Positions 43,701 to 54,157 of a stretch of 64,000 nucleotides of DNA are shown piece after piece. Below the pieces are notes generated by a model. That model was given only the letters and a program-made list of their open reading frames with translations, ran no database searches and had not been told where the DNA came from. The stretch is taken from the NCBI RefSeq assembly GCF_963676685.1, contig NC_092354.1, forward strand, positions 19,288,746 to 19,352,745. The letters are read 5' to 3'. The translations under genes were made by a program, and so were the position numbers. The stretch comes from Mytilus edulis. Its lineage: Eukaryota > Mollusca > Bivalvia > Mytilida > Mytilidae. Position 1 is the first letter of the stretch, and each line of letters begins with the position of its first letter.

Positions 43701-46121
43701 ATAATTGGATGATGATCCGAAACATTAAACGAATGATCGTCTAACACTCTTGCAGAATCAATCAGACTGATATTATCCTTTGATATCAAAATATGGTCTA
43801 TAGCAGTAGATGGACCACTTTCATAAGACTGGAATGTAAATGTATTTCCTTCACCAAAGGGTTGTAAATGTAAGGAAACGAGACGCAATTCGTCCAAAAA
43901 TTTCGCAAATGTTACTGATCGTTTATCTCTAACGGAATTAAATGATCTCGGACCAATTACTTTGGCGTTTATATCTCCAAGAATGATGACTATACCTAGC
44001 TGAGAGTATATCATGTATGTGTCGTACAGTCGCTCAACGTAATTTCTAAAATGTTCGAATGGCTTTGACGATGCAGGTAAGTATACGCAGAAGCAATATA
44101 TATTCTCGGAGTGAATGGTGTGAATTTCTATTCCTGTAATACGCGTGTCCTCTATATCAATACTTTCAACATATTTGACAATTGAAGATTTAACAATAAA
44201 AGTCACACCCCCTTCCATGCGAATTTTAAACGCTTCAGGGTAGCTATCATCAACACATTTTGGATTTACAGATGAATAAGTCGAATCAATACTTTCGAGT
44301 ACATTTACACAGTGTCTACGCAACCAATGTTCCTGTAAAGCACATATATCAACATCGTGGTTTTTCAAGCACTCCACCAAATATGGGACACTTGACATAA
44401 TCCCTCTACAATTCCATGACATAAATGTTAGTTTGCTGGACATGTTCATTAAAGTGTCACATAAGATATAGATGATTACTAGATATATTAATTTGTTAAT
44501 TGCCATATTTTTCATTCTTATAGCTGTTTCTTTCTTGTAGCTGACGACGGGATAACCAACGTTTGAAAAAAATGCCGTTTGGCCAAAAGTTAGAATCATA
44601 CACTCTTTCTTTTTCTGAGTGTCGAACATTTAGTTGAGCAGAGTTACTATATAATCCTTTGGTGAAAAATCGAATATAGGTGAACTTGATATTGTTTTCA
44701 AGTAGGAAGTCTCGCATGTCACTTTCGGTGCAGTCTTTCCTAATTCCTCCGACATACAAACGTTCGACTCGTTTATCCGATACTCCCCTAAAATTGTTTA
44801 ACGAAACCATGTTTTGATCACTCGATATAACAACTTCAATGTGTTCTGTTGAGGATTGAGTCTGTGTTTGCTTTTTCCCATGATTTTCTATAGTCTTGGA
44901 CATTTCAAATGAACTGAATTCTGACATACTACTATCATCGATGACTGTGTCTATATTTGTAGAATTATCAGTAACTATATCTTTTGTTCCATCATACTGA
45001 TGTTCAGTTGTCGACTTTTCTTGGTCTTTATCTGTTAGGTCTGCCATTTGAAATTTTGACAGACGTTTTGGACTCACGAAAGAAATGAGATCAATGTCGC
45101 TGTCTGTACTTATTTTCGGGGACTTTGGATAGTTCTTTGTTTTTGTTTTTGTCTTCTTAATGTCACCACTTTTGTGTAAATCTGAGATACTGCTGTTGTT
45201 CACTTTGATGTCTGATTTAACTGTGTCTATTTCGTCACTCAAATCATATATATCTTTTCTCACTAATTTTAAGTTAGCACGTAAAGCATCTACTCCGCTA
45301 AATTTCGAGTCTTCCAGCCTTGTTATCCTAGAATCTACAGACTTTTCGAAGATTTTCAACGCATTAATATCTTCTTTTACTGACTGTATCTTGGTTGAGT
45401 TATTTCCTGTTTCGGTTGCAAGAGAACTTATTACTGTGTCGATTTCTGAAATATCCTTTTTGACCTCAATCAAGTTTTGACTATTTTGCTTAGTCTGATT
45501 GTTTTCATCTGTAAGAGTTTTGATTTCGCATCTTATTTCGGCCATGAATTCAACTAAAGCAGAGTCAGATTTGTCAATCGAATTTTGAAGTCGGTATATT
45601 TTATCTGATTGTTTCTTCACGACATCTTTTAACGTTTCATTTTCTTTAATCATATCTCGTATCCTTTTATCAATATTATCGATATCTTGTGCGTTTTCAC
45701 CTTTCATCGTCATTATATCGCGATCCAACCGTGCTAAGCCTTCTTTGAGGAACAAGTCGTTGGAACTGTCTGTTCCTACATCTTGTCCGTTATCAGATGA
45801 TCTACAGTTTTGTGATTGCCTTGGTCCTTGCGATTTTGGAATATTAATAGTTTCTAGCAATTCGTCGTTACAGTTGTCATTCAATGCAACATACAAAATA
45901 AAGCAATCTTTGGCTAATTTTTGTAATAATGTGTCCCTATTTTTTGAACGTGCTCCATATCGCTTTTTCAAAGTTGCTGTCTTGTATGGAAAATTTTCCC
46001 GATCTCTAACTTCCGAAAAGAAACGCATTCTTAATTCTTCAAGTTTATGTGTATCACTACTGGTTGTTTGGATTAGTTTTGAAATGAAGGTTTCTTTTGG
46101 GCAGCCTCTGAAATTTTCATC
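40737..46121 (-). mobile_element. Non-LTR retrotransposon (LINE), 5.4 kb
   Basis: Two minus-strand reading frames (ORF1 then ORF2) and a short 3' region ending in an AT-microsatellite (ATAAAGATATATATA) at the left repeat. The 5' end is lost in a poly-C run (plus-strand 26-G run), so it appears 5'-truncated inside ORF1. Both flanks are the same ~1.08-kb sequence. EEP endonuclease plus RT, without LTRs, GIY-YIG or integrase, place it among APE-type LINEs; clade not resolved. Confidence 0.88.
40991..44629 (-). CDS. LINE ORF2: EEP endonuclease-reverse transcriptase
   Basis: Open for 1212 codons. The likely start is the second Met cluster (MNMSSKL, 44449 or 44443), 46 bp after the ORF1 stop, because the first 60 residues have no family resemblance. 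EEP motifs: FMSWNCRG (about residues 69-76), ALQEHW, ILGDINAK (about 213), SDHHPI (about 303). RT motifs: SYRGISLAPCIGKVFDKI, LLDSTKAFDTVW, GVRQGSSLSSKLY, and the active-site box as VQADDIAL (about 799; QADD where YADD is usual). A C-terminal CDKCG..H....C cluster suggests a zinc knuckle. It makes the first-strand nick and copies LINE RNA by target-primed reverse transcription. With no stops or frameshifts it looks young. Confidence 0.9.
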   Translation of the reverse strand: MFDTQKKKECMILTFGQTAFFSNVGYPVVSYKKETAIRMKNMAINKLIYLVIIYILCDTLMNMSSKLTFMSWNCRGIMSSVPYLVECLKNHDVDICALQEHWLRRHCVNVLESIDSTYSSVNPKCVDDSYPEAFKIRMEGGVTFIVKSSIVKYVESIDIEDTRITGIEIHTIHSENIYCFCVYLPASSKPFEHFRNYVERLYDTYMIYSQLGIVIILGDINAKVIGPRSFNSVRDKRSVTFAKFLDELRLVSLHLQPFGEGNTFTFQSYESGPSTAIDHILISKDNISLIDSARVLDDHSFNVSDHHPIIAKLILDNTVNADTETIIQQSKVSWNKAREKNNLEDFSFATSQHLWGVEIPSLGCSNCDIECYYSNIVDAIQQAETETLPHKTFVKYLKPYWTHQVNALHENMASKRQQWISCNRPRGEHVIFQEYKSAKRNFRRELRNAYQKHMQETYNSLEKDFDIDQKRLWSFLNKNKKSKSCLSRLIVNGRQCSTQDDILDGWAEHFESIFKQNTESEPVSDKERVITKTVEVANKDFRGTFYNNTKLNITVNEVEKVLKCLKNNKASGLDNIEYEHLKYGGNSLRNHMTKLFNLVCYNFYSPKSWKSSLIVPLFKGGKKCKSDPNSYRGISLAPCIGKVFDKIIDLKLELKKDNKCFPNPQQTAYQQCLSCLHTSFNIHESIYHHIERLGKVIVVLLDSTKAFDTVWHNGLLYKLLEYGVTGKLWLLMANMYSDAKSAVLYNGQISRFFPVYRGVRQGSSLSSKLYLLYINDLLEELSDCRRGILVTDIHISSPVQADDIALISTNCCNMQTMVTICENYSIDWKFKFNPLKSIQLNFSKSKQHTDILLYNSSIQLEISARHVGVLLNSNLNSMDRTLQACRTLRSSALGLIKSGLHPSVISIDTCNRIVRQVCFTKAFFGCELWTEITNTEILLLERAQRYVCKSIQGLPRQTRSDMVTALIGWKSAESYIDERKLLFLGKLILMKDSMLPKQIFLTRAMEFKYNCVKHQLGFIPDIHRILVNYRLSDFDTYLSTGHFPTYIQWKKTVKVAVQETEESLWRFRTQIDKDFKFFSRIHTLSKGLHPAWTFSRKHPLLIEQCRFIVNLCTLTRPYEEPFFLCDKCGRFFGDITIHIVLSCETFQSKRDKFWCDLIDIGPIEFSAYLHSLTDEDFLACILSCHTDFDLNEDERTMFQKACITNIYWMCAT

Positions 46122-46151
46122 GGGGGGGGGGGGGGGGGGGGGGGGGGTCAA
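44496..46151 (-). CDS. LINE ORF1: coiled-coil RNA-binding-type protein, N-truncated
   Basis: About 545 native residues. The apparent N-terminus is a proline run read from the C homopolymer and opens at a TTG, so the real start is missing. Order: a compact N-terminal region (DENFRGCPKETFISKL.., AKDCFILYVALNDN) and a long heptad-like stretch with many K/E/D/I/L (about residues 150-330) consistent with coiled-coil trimerisation. A Ser/Thr/Asp-rich linker follows, then a C-terminal ERLYVGGIRKDCTESDMRDF...NGIFFKRWLSR domain of RNA-recognition type. ORF1 proteins package LINE RNA. ORF2 follows in another frame. Confidence 0.78.
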   Translation of the reverse strand: MTPPPPPPPPDENFRGCPKETFISKLIQTTSSDTHKLEELRMRFFSEVRDRENFPYKTATLKKRYGARSKNRDTLLQKLAKDCFILYVALNDNCNDELLETINIPKSQGPRQSQNCRSSDNGQDVGTDSSNDLFLKEGLARLDRDIMTMKGENAQDIDNIDKRIRDMIKENETLKDVVKKQSDKIYRLQNSIDKSDSALVEFMAEIRCEIKTLTDENNQTKQNSQNLIEVKKDISEIDTVISSLATETGNNSTKIQSVKEDINALKIFEKSVDSRITRLEDSKFSGVDALRANLKLVRKDIYDLSDEIDTVKSDIKVNNSSISDLHKSGDIKKTKTKTKNYPKSPKISTDSDIDLISFVSPKRLSKFQMADLTDKDQEKSTTEHQYDGTKDIVTDNSTNIDTVIDDSSMSEFSSFEMSKTIENHGKKQTQTQSSTEHIEVVISSDQNMVSLNNFRGVSDKRVERLYVGGIRKDCTESDMRDFLLENNIKFTYIRFFTKGLYSNSAQLNVRHSEKERVYDSNFWPNGIFFKRWLSRRQLQERNSYKNEKYGN

Positions 46152-47218
46152 GAAAATTTTATATGTTTGATTTCAAAATGACCTTAATAAGCATTGTGTT
46201 AAGAATTAATTGCTTCTTTTATAAATTCATTGGGGGTGTTTTAAAGCGTTGACCAAAGTACATTTTGTACGAAGCGCGGAAATATGCGCACGGTCAACGC
46301 TTTTACAATCCTAGTATGAAATAATTAAAAGAAGCATTCAATAGATATAGGAAGATGTGGTGTGAGTGCCAATGAGACAACTCTCCATACAAATAACAAT
46401 TTAAAAAGTAAACCATTATAGGTTAAAGTACGGCCTTCAACACGGAGCCTTAGCTCAATACTTATAATTACATTTTTTTGCTATGCTCATGAAAAATTCA
46501 TTTTTATCAATTATTTCTTTAAATAACCTGTGCTCTTTTTTAGTGACGTGTCATCATAAACTTCATTGGGATATGAATGTGAGTTTTAGTATGATGCACA
46601 GGCGTTTAATGTTATCCAATCAAAATAACACATACATGTACTATATTAATTATAATAAGTTTCATAACATTAATTGGTTGAGGTAGAAAACGGAAACAAT
46701 CAAACAAAAACAGCATTTTCACATATATAGAGTCGTAACTACATGTAATGGGAGGGGGAGTAGGAGGGGGTGAACGGATCATATAAAAATTGCGGTTTTT
46801 ATCCAACGCAATCATAGGTTTGAACGTAGTTTTCAATTTAGACTCGTTTATATTTTTTCGTTTGGGCTTGTATCATATTTTCCCTCCGGTTTATATGATC
46901 CGTTCATCTTATATTGACTCTTAACATTTAAGTGTCTATCTAAAAATTAGGGTACTTTTTATATGGCCTTCCAAATACCGTTTCGATCCCTAACATCACT
47001 AAAGAGACATTTATTGTCGAAATCCGGATCTGGTGTACAAAAAAAATATTGACACCGTATGTTTGTGGCATAAAATCGTGGCTACAAGTTAAAAAAAAAT
47101 TCTGTTTAGTATTAAATTTATATTAAGATCCATTTTGTTACATCTTGTGATCAATTTTATTTGGCAATCGCCAATGGCAGTCAGCAGGGTTAAAGAACAT
47201 CAGTTGTTCGACCTGTTA
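46148..47218 (+). repeat. Right ~1.08-kb direct repeat flanking the LINE
   Basis: See the left copy. It begins after a 26-G run (46122-46147) and ends ..CGACCTGTTA before ATCAAATGCG. A short further piece (TCTAAATTGAAAACTACGTTC, AACCGCAATTTTTATA) occurs inverted at 48567-48640. Confidence 0.92.
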
Positions 47219-47280
47219 ATCAAATGCGTTTTGTTTAAATATACTTTTTCACTTTTTTTTGTCTTTTGGAAAGTATATAT

Positions 47281-48563
47281 GTTACAGTGAATTTGTATAA
47301 TCAGGGATTATGTAGAATCCCTGATTTTTCAGGGAATATGTAGAATCACTAAAATCATTTGTAATTATATATAATCCCTGAAAATGACCAGTGATTTTAC
47401 ATAATCACTGAAAACTTTACCTATTATTCCACAAATTCCCTAATATAATTTCAGGGAATATGAATAATTTAAGGATCCTTTGTTTGATAAAAAAAATAGA
47501 GACAAATTATGATTTTTTACTTTCATATTCCTTGCCAAATGAAATAATTGTGCTTTTAAACACAGAGGATGATCTTAAAGATATAACCAACACAGGGTTT
47601 TCGAGATAAAGTTGAAGACTTCAAAATTAATAATATTAACTAAAGATTCCCTCTTTTTAGCGCGGATAACTTGACTTGTAGTGTTTGTTTATTAAAAGCC
47701 AGCGTTAAATAAATATTCATGTTCTATTTGTAAATCCAAGGAGCATGTTATTTGTGGTACATGTAAAACAAATGGTGAAGAAGATTATGAACATCTGTTT
47801 TTTGTTTTTTTTTTTTTTTTGTTCTTGTTCAAATGAACAAGAAATTCAAACAGAGAGAACTTACACATCTAAATGTATAGAAAATTTAAGGATTGACAAT
47901 TAGAACAAAATTTTAGCGGAAGCAATTCCACAGGGTAAAAAAGGAAAGGGAATCCAAAAAAAATATAATGGTAATTGTTCACCAAAAGTCTGAACAAGAA
48001 TATCGCCTGGCAAAAAAAAAAGACATGGTATCTTGCCCGGACCAGTTTGAGGTTAATTGCTAATTCCCTTTTTTGGGGGTACCTGCAGATGTTTTTACTG
48101 AACACTTTATTTCTCTTGGACGGATCATAATATCTGATTCAATATGTAAAGGAAAGTTGTTTTTTGTAAATATAGATATTGTGGAAAAACAGATATGAAG
48201 CATTTTATTTTAAAATATTGTGTTTAACATTTTAATATATTGTGCCTAACATTTTTAAAATTGGGGTTATCATTTTGATATTTTGTTCTTCACATTTTAC
48301 AATTTATGTGTATACAGTGTAATGCTGTTTTAATATGATTTTATAGCATAAATTAATTGACTTTTATTCATTTTCTTTATAAATAGACTATTTCTTCATT
48401 TCAGTTATTATGTATAATCCCTGATGTTTTTTCTAGTGATTATACATAATCCCTGAAAATTTTAGTGATTATATATAATCCCTAAACTGGCCAGTTATTC
48501 TACATAATCCCTGAAAATTTCAGGGATTCTACATAATCACTGATTATACAAATTCACTGTAAC
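47281..48563. mobile_element. 1283-bp element with 44-bp terminal inverted repeats
   Basis: Ends GTTACAGTGAATTTGTATAA.. and ..TTATACAAATTCACTGTAAC are inverted repeats matching at 43 of 44 positions. Subterminal regions are crowded with CAGGGATTATGTAGAATC-like words in both orientations. Flanks are AT dinucleotides, so the target duplication is ambiguous. No coding frame. An outer weaker inverted pair (AAATATACTTTTTCACTTTTTT at 47237 and its complement near 48712) suggests it sits inside an older inverted structure. Confidence 0.85.
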
Positions 48564-48741
48564 ATATATATACAAGTCTAAATTGAAAACTACGTTCAAA
48601 CCCATGATTACGTTGGATAAAAACCGCAATTTTTATACGTGTGCATGTAAAACAAATTTCGTTGTAGAAGGGTCTAAAGACAGCACAAACAACATTTCCC
48701 AAAAGATCAAAAAAGTGAAAAAGTATATTTAGACGAATGTA

Positions 48742-49253
48742 GGACAGAAAGTCACAGGACAAAAAGTCACAGACAAAAAATCACGGACAAGAAGTCACAT
48801 GACAAAAAGTCACAATTAATTTTTTCTGAATATTTTCTTTGAATAAAAAACACTTATTTCCACAAAAATATTTTTGTATTTTTTTATAACTATTGCATAT
48901 AAACCAACATTGTAAACAAACTTTATCATAAAAATATTAAAGATGGTCAAATAATTGTTAAAAAAACAAAATGTCACCGTGGCTTTGCACTTCAATGGCT
49001 TCATTGTGCCAAGAAATATACCCTTTGCATGATTAAAATTAAATAAATCTTAATTTTTCAAGTATAATGACACATTTCCTACACTTATTAAAATATGAAT
49101 ATATGTATTAAAAAGTAAATATTTCAAGATATTTTTCTTATATATTCAAATAAATGTCAACAGATTATTTGTGACTTTTTGTCCTGTGACTTTTTATCCT
49201 ACCAAATTTGTGACTTTATGTCCTGTGACTTTTTGTCCTGTGACTTTCTGTCC
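48742..49253. mobile_element. Foldback element with tandem-repeat arms
   Basis: The left arm has five tandem copies of GGACAAAAAGTCACA and variants (48742-48813). The right arm has the complementary GTGACTTTTTGTCCT copies (49171-49253). The outermost 30 bp are perfectly inverted. The centre is AT-rich and non-coding. From 49254 to 49943 no gene is visible. Confidence 0.85.
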
Positions 49254-50024
49254 GTTTACCATTTAAACATATATATATATATTAATCAAACTTTTTTTTA
49301 GAACATTAACTGACTCTTTTATATCATTGAAAAAAAACAATGAAAAGTTTTAAATTTTGATGTAACATTATAAATAAAACATAGTGATTGCGTTTTTTCT
49401 CTAAGCCAGGGCATTGGTCAACTCTTTTATGTGTAACCGGCGCTCCATATATTAATTTATATGTTCGTGGTTATCGGCCTTTGATTTGCTGAATGACAAG
49501 GTGTACAAATTAGAATTACAATATTTTTATGCTCATGTATAGTAACCGGGTAGGTAGGTATTTGTATTGCATAAAAATTGTATATTTTGTATGAAAAGAA
49601 TTGCAAAATATCTGTTATCTACATACCAAACAAAGTACTGACTGTGTAACAATGGAAAATTTATTGGAAATCCAAATTATCTCCCCTGCAAACTACGAAA
49701 AGCGAAGCTCTTTATTTTTTTTACACGTTCTCATCAAATGCCAAATTATTTCTCGTTATAATTAAAATGAAAAGTTCTAGTTGATGACACAGTCTAGTTA
49801 TAATGCATAAAAAATAATAACTGAATAACAGTGATCAGAATTACAGTGAAAAGATAATATGTCTCTGTTATCATTATTCTTATTATAATTTCTTGATAAA
49901 TTATAATTAGAGGACAGGCTGGACAGTCACTATTATTATAATGTAACGGTACCCAAATTGCACCGAGTACCCAAATTGCACCTATTTATCAAAAATAGCA
50001 GCGAAAATCTAACAAGATTTCCTA

Positions 50025-50139
50025 TAGCTGCGGAACCGTAACTCGTATGGTCCTTTTTTATTTTTTTTTTGATTTTGCGGACCATCCGCAAAAAGTCAAA
50101 AAATAACATAAGGACCTAAGAGCTACGGTTCCGCAGCTA
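50025..50139. mobile_element. 115-bp MITE with perfect 9-bp target duplication
   Basis: Termini TAGCTGCGGAACCGTA / TACGGTTCCGCAGCTA (19 of 20 matched when extended) are flanked by GATTTCCTA at 50016-50024 and 50140-50148. A second inner hairpin GCGGACCATCCGC lies near the middle. A 9-bp duplication fits Mutator-like transposases. Confidence 0.93.
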
Positions 50140-50358
50140 GATTTCCTAGAGACTAAAAAAATGGTATTTTTCTGATTTGATACTATGCACGTCTTTCAAC
50201 ATAGGTAAACATATTTACAAAACGTTCACAATATTTATTAACAGATGAAGTGTTTACTGAAAAAGCAAAATGTACTGAAACGTCGCCATGCGACGTCATC
50301 AAAACGTCATCTTTTTAAAATTAACAAATACAATACGTTTCAAGTATCCATTTCTTAA

Positions 50359-51042
50359 AGGGGCACTAGCTACAATATATATAAAAAAATAAAGTATGAT
50401 TTTTTTTAGATCAATCATTAATCAAATTGGAATAATGAAATAATAATTTGCTTTTAGCAATCAATTTCCTTTAATTTTGTTGAAATAAGCGATTAAACAT
50501 AATTTTTGACTGATTCACTTGCAAGTGAAAACGTCATCATCATTCTAACCGGTATTCATGTGAACTTCAAGTTAACCCCTAGCTAGAGATTGACAACGCA
50601 TGCATTGTACGTGTACTGGTTATTTAAAGAAAAAGAATGTCAACAATGAAAGTGAAACTACGGTAAATCATTTGATTACTAATTCGATGCACATAAAATC
50701 ATTCTTATATGATTAAAAACAATGAGAAACATCTATTTTTAATCTATAAAATAAAATCAAACAGACCTATAAAAATGCAATTGCACGTGTTGGTTTAATC
50801 TATTCGTATCTTTATTTTTGTTTACATCGCTTATATGGTCATCTGAGGTCAAATCGATAGTTAATTAGATAGCGTCTGGACTAAAATACACACGAAACGA
50901 ACCTATATATTATCTACCCCATGCTCTGTAAACTGTTTATTTTAGACTTTTGATAGTTTGGATAAATGTTTTACATTGTTATAAACCAAATATGAGAATT
51001 TGAGTCAAATCGGTTACAATGAATTTGACAGCTAGTGCCCCT
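50359..51042. mobile_element. 684-bp MITE with TTAA target duplication
   Basis: Termini AGGGGCACTAGCT / AGCTAGTGCCCCT are perfect inverted repeats, flanked by TTAA at 50355-50358 and 51043-51046. No open frame. It is a second TTAA-targeting family, distinct from the one at 18 kb. From 51373 to 51829 no gene is seen, except a CAGTGGCGTAGCTGGG repeat end at 51670. Confidence 0.9.
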
Positions 51043-51829
51043 TTAAAAAATGAAGAGTAAGCATGGACAAATATCCAATTGTTCAAAATATTTTAAAAAA
51101 TAAACAAAAGCTCTGTTATCCGACTTTTGACGATGCGAATTTAAGAATGGATGCAATTTGGGTACTCCTCATTACAGAATCTGGGATGGTTTGGAGGTAA
51201 GTTCAGACCAATTTTTCTATGATTCCTTATGGATTGAAAACCAAATTGGTGTACCTTTATAATAAAGAAGGATACGGCTACAAAATAAACACAAAATGGA
51301 AATTTTTGTCTTTATCATAAAAAAACTTAGTTGAAAAAAACTGTCAAAATAGGTGCAATTTGGGTACCGTCAGGTTATAGTGTTAGTATTATACTACATG
51401 ATTAAATTTCCCAGAGGACAAGCTAGGCTTTACACTTTATAGTAGATAGGAATCACTGTCCAGAGCACCCCTCCCTTCCTATTATTTACATTTCTGGACA
51501 CACCATTCATGAATCTTTGACTTTGTGATACATGTCCAGTAATCAGGTAAAAGTCGACAAATAATAGTAAGGTGTATAGGAGGGTAGTCCAAATAACTAT
51601 GACATTTATAGGGAAGGTGTCGCATCAAAACATTAAATTAGCCCTTCAAGATGTCATATGATATGGACTGTCAAAGCAGTGGCGTAGCTGGGTTATTTTT
51701 ACGTGTACGCCCGAACCTTGGCGAGGGATATGAAGGGTGCCAACCGCTCAATGTTAAAGCAGCTCCTGGAAGTGGGTTCGAAAGGGACGAAGTCCCCGAC
51801 AGCTATCGAGAATGAGATACCGTAATGAT

Positions 51830-52930
51830 TCGCCTGCGGTATATTGAACCCCCTACTCTAGACCTTTAATTAAAAAAAATCCGGCAATTCTAACTCTTTT
51901 ATGTAGTAAGAATACACCAATAAGTAGTTTGTATGTATTAAACTTGCTGGAAAAGATATTTTGAAAATTTTACTTAGCCATGGTATTTTGACCCTCCTGT
52001 GGTATATTGAACCCCCTGCTATAGACCTTGAATTTCAAAAATTCAAGCTTTTCTAACTTTTAACATTGTAATAATACTCCAATAAGTAGTTTTTATGTAC
52101 TAAACATGCTGGAAAAGATGTTTTGAAAATTTTACTTAGCCATGGTATTTCATGTATTTTGACCCCCCTGCGGTATATTGAACCCCCTACTATATATAGA
52201 CCTTCAATTTCAAAAATTTTAGCTATCCTAACTCCTTCACATAGTTATTATACTCCAATAAGTAGTTTGTATGTATTAAAATGCTTGAAAAGATATTTTG
52301 AAATTTTTACTTAGCCATGGTATTTTGACCCCCTGTCATGCCTGTGGTATATTGAACCCCCTGAGGTATATTGAACCCCCTGCTATAGACAATTCAAGCT
52401 TTTCTAACTTTTAACATTGTAATAATAATCCAATAAGTAGTTTGTATGTATTAAACATGCTGGAAAAGATATTTTGAAAATTTTACTAAGCCATGGTATT
52501 TTGACCCCCTGCGGTATATTGAACCCCTACTATAGACCTTAAATTTCAAAAATTCTAGCTATCCTTACTCCTTTACATAGTAATAATAGTTCAATAAGGA
52601 GTTTTTATGTATTTAACATGCTGGAAAAGATATTTTTAAAATTTTACATACATGTAGCCATGGTATTTTGACCCCCCTGTGGTATATTGAACCCCCTACC
52701 TAAAACCTCAAAGTAAAAAATATGATAGCCAATTAATTGTAAATTAGATTATCTGCAATACTATTTATCAAAAACAGGGGGGTTCAATATACCGCAGGGG
52801 GGTTCAAAATACCATATATGTGAAAAATGACCCCGGGGTCAAAATACCATGCAGTATAATGACCCCGGGGTCATTTTACCACATGGTATTTTGACCCCGG
52901 GTTCACTTTTTTGGGGGTTCAAAATACCAT
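51830..52930 (+). repeat. ~165-bp tandem array with palindromic tail
   Basis: Five to six units begin with GCGGTATATTGAACCCCCTA (near 51832, 51996, 52166, 52342/52361, 52508 and 52672). Each contains TCCAATAAGTAGTTTGTATG and TTAGCCATGGTATTTTGACC. At 52770-52930 the words appear inverted (GGGGGTTCAATATACCGCAG) followed by near-palindromes ATGACCCCGGGGTCAT. From 52931 to 53970 no gene is recognised. Confidence 0.88.
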
Positions 52931-53970
52931 ATGACACCGGCTATCTGTCTATCAGAAAAGAACAGAAAAATGAACGAAAACAAATGCTTTCAAATTTTAC
53001 CGGTAGCTTTAGACATACTGACATACATGTATCTCATGTATCTATAGGTCATAGAAAAAGCTTCTTCAGCGTTTTCATAAAATTTGAGGAAGGTTTGACA
53101 AGTAGCTAATTTTATTGAGAAATAACAAAATGTAAGCCCAAACTGCGACCACTTATTAATTGCAAATTGCAGGAAGAAAAACATTTTGTTCTTAAAATGC
53201 GGGAAAATTAAACATGTTAAAGATATACTTGCATTATTATATTGCTCTGAATACTCTTTTGATCATAAACAGTTTCTGTCCAACTTTCGTAAAATTTCAC
53301 AGAGAGTCATTCAAAAGACCTTATCCACATTCGAACCTAAATATTGACGCCGCTTTGTCTCGCTTTTGGGACATAAATCACAGGCTCGACAAAAATACAA
53401 ACAGCATATAGAATCTGAGCAGATAGTGAATTGCTTTAAATATAAGAAAAGTACATAGATTTCATAGTAGATTCAGACTTTTACAAAAGATTCAAACAAA
53501 TATATTAAATGATCTATTTGAGTAAATTTAGTCCCTTTTTATCAAAATTACAATCCATTGCAGTCTTCACGTTGAGTGGCAGCCCAGGCAGCCCAGGCTT
53601 GTAAAATTGGTCTCGGCCTGTAAAAATCAGATACAGGCCAACAGAATGTAACTAAAAATTTTCAAAAATTGAGCTCTGGTCCTGTAGATTTTACAGTTCA
53701 TCGCGAAGACTGCATTGAAAAAAGAAGCACAAGGCTTCAGATCAGCTTTTGACCAGTTTTTCTTATACTAAGTCGATTATTTGTTTTATTTTCAAAATTC
53801 AAGTGTACGCCCGGGTGTTTTGATGTAAACGTAGCTACGCGCATGCAAAGGGTAGTAATGCCTTATAACGTCAGGCATAATGGTAATTTTTGGCTACCAT
53901 TAACGTCAAATTGGTTTAATTTAACTGTAATGCATCCTTATTGTTTTTGGTCAAAGGTCTAACATGTCTG

Positions 53971-54157
53971 AATTGGCCATTTCAGAATCTAAAGCATCAT
54001 GGGTAATTTCATTGTTCGTACCCCAAAGTGAAAATAACGTTACATCATTGGTTGAATTTCCATTGTTTATGAAGTTTTAAACCAATCAAAACACTTTGGT
54101 GTACGCTTTTGAAAATATAACCCAGGATGCATTAGATTCTGAAACGGCAAATTAATT
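53971..54157. mobile_element. ~185-bp MITE-like inverted-repeat element
   Basis: AATTGGCCATTTCAGAATCT..GCATCATGGGTAA and the inverted TAACCCAGGATGCATTAGAT..TGAAACGGCAAATTAA match at about 85 percent over some 30 bp. No clear target duplication. 54158-54678 includes a stretch I recall as a common mussel repeat (GGATCCTGCTTACCATGCTT) but no gene. Confidence 0.65.

Larger units (their letters stand above)
49944..51372. mobile_element. Inverted-repeat element carrying two nested MITEs
   Basis: Ends TAACGGTACCCAAATTGCACC and GGTGCAATTTGGGTACCGTCA are inverted. The TACCCAAATTGCACC word occurs twice at the left end and again (ATGCAATTTGGGTACTC) at 51150. Subtracting the nested 115-bp and 684-bp elements leaves a host of about 600 bp. 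Non-coding. Confidence 0.82.

Noticed and set aside
51670-53845. One large element bounded by CAGTGGCGTAGCTGGG and ACGTAGCTACGC
   Set aside because: The end words suggest a known repeat, but GTGTACGCCCG occurs in direct rather than inverted orientation at the two ends and no target duplication was found.
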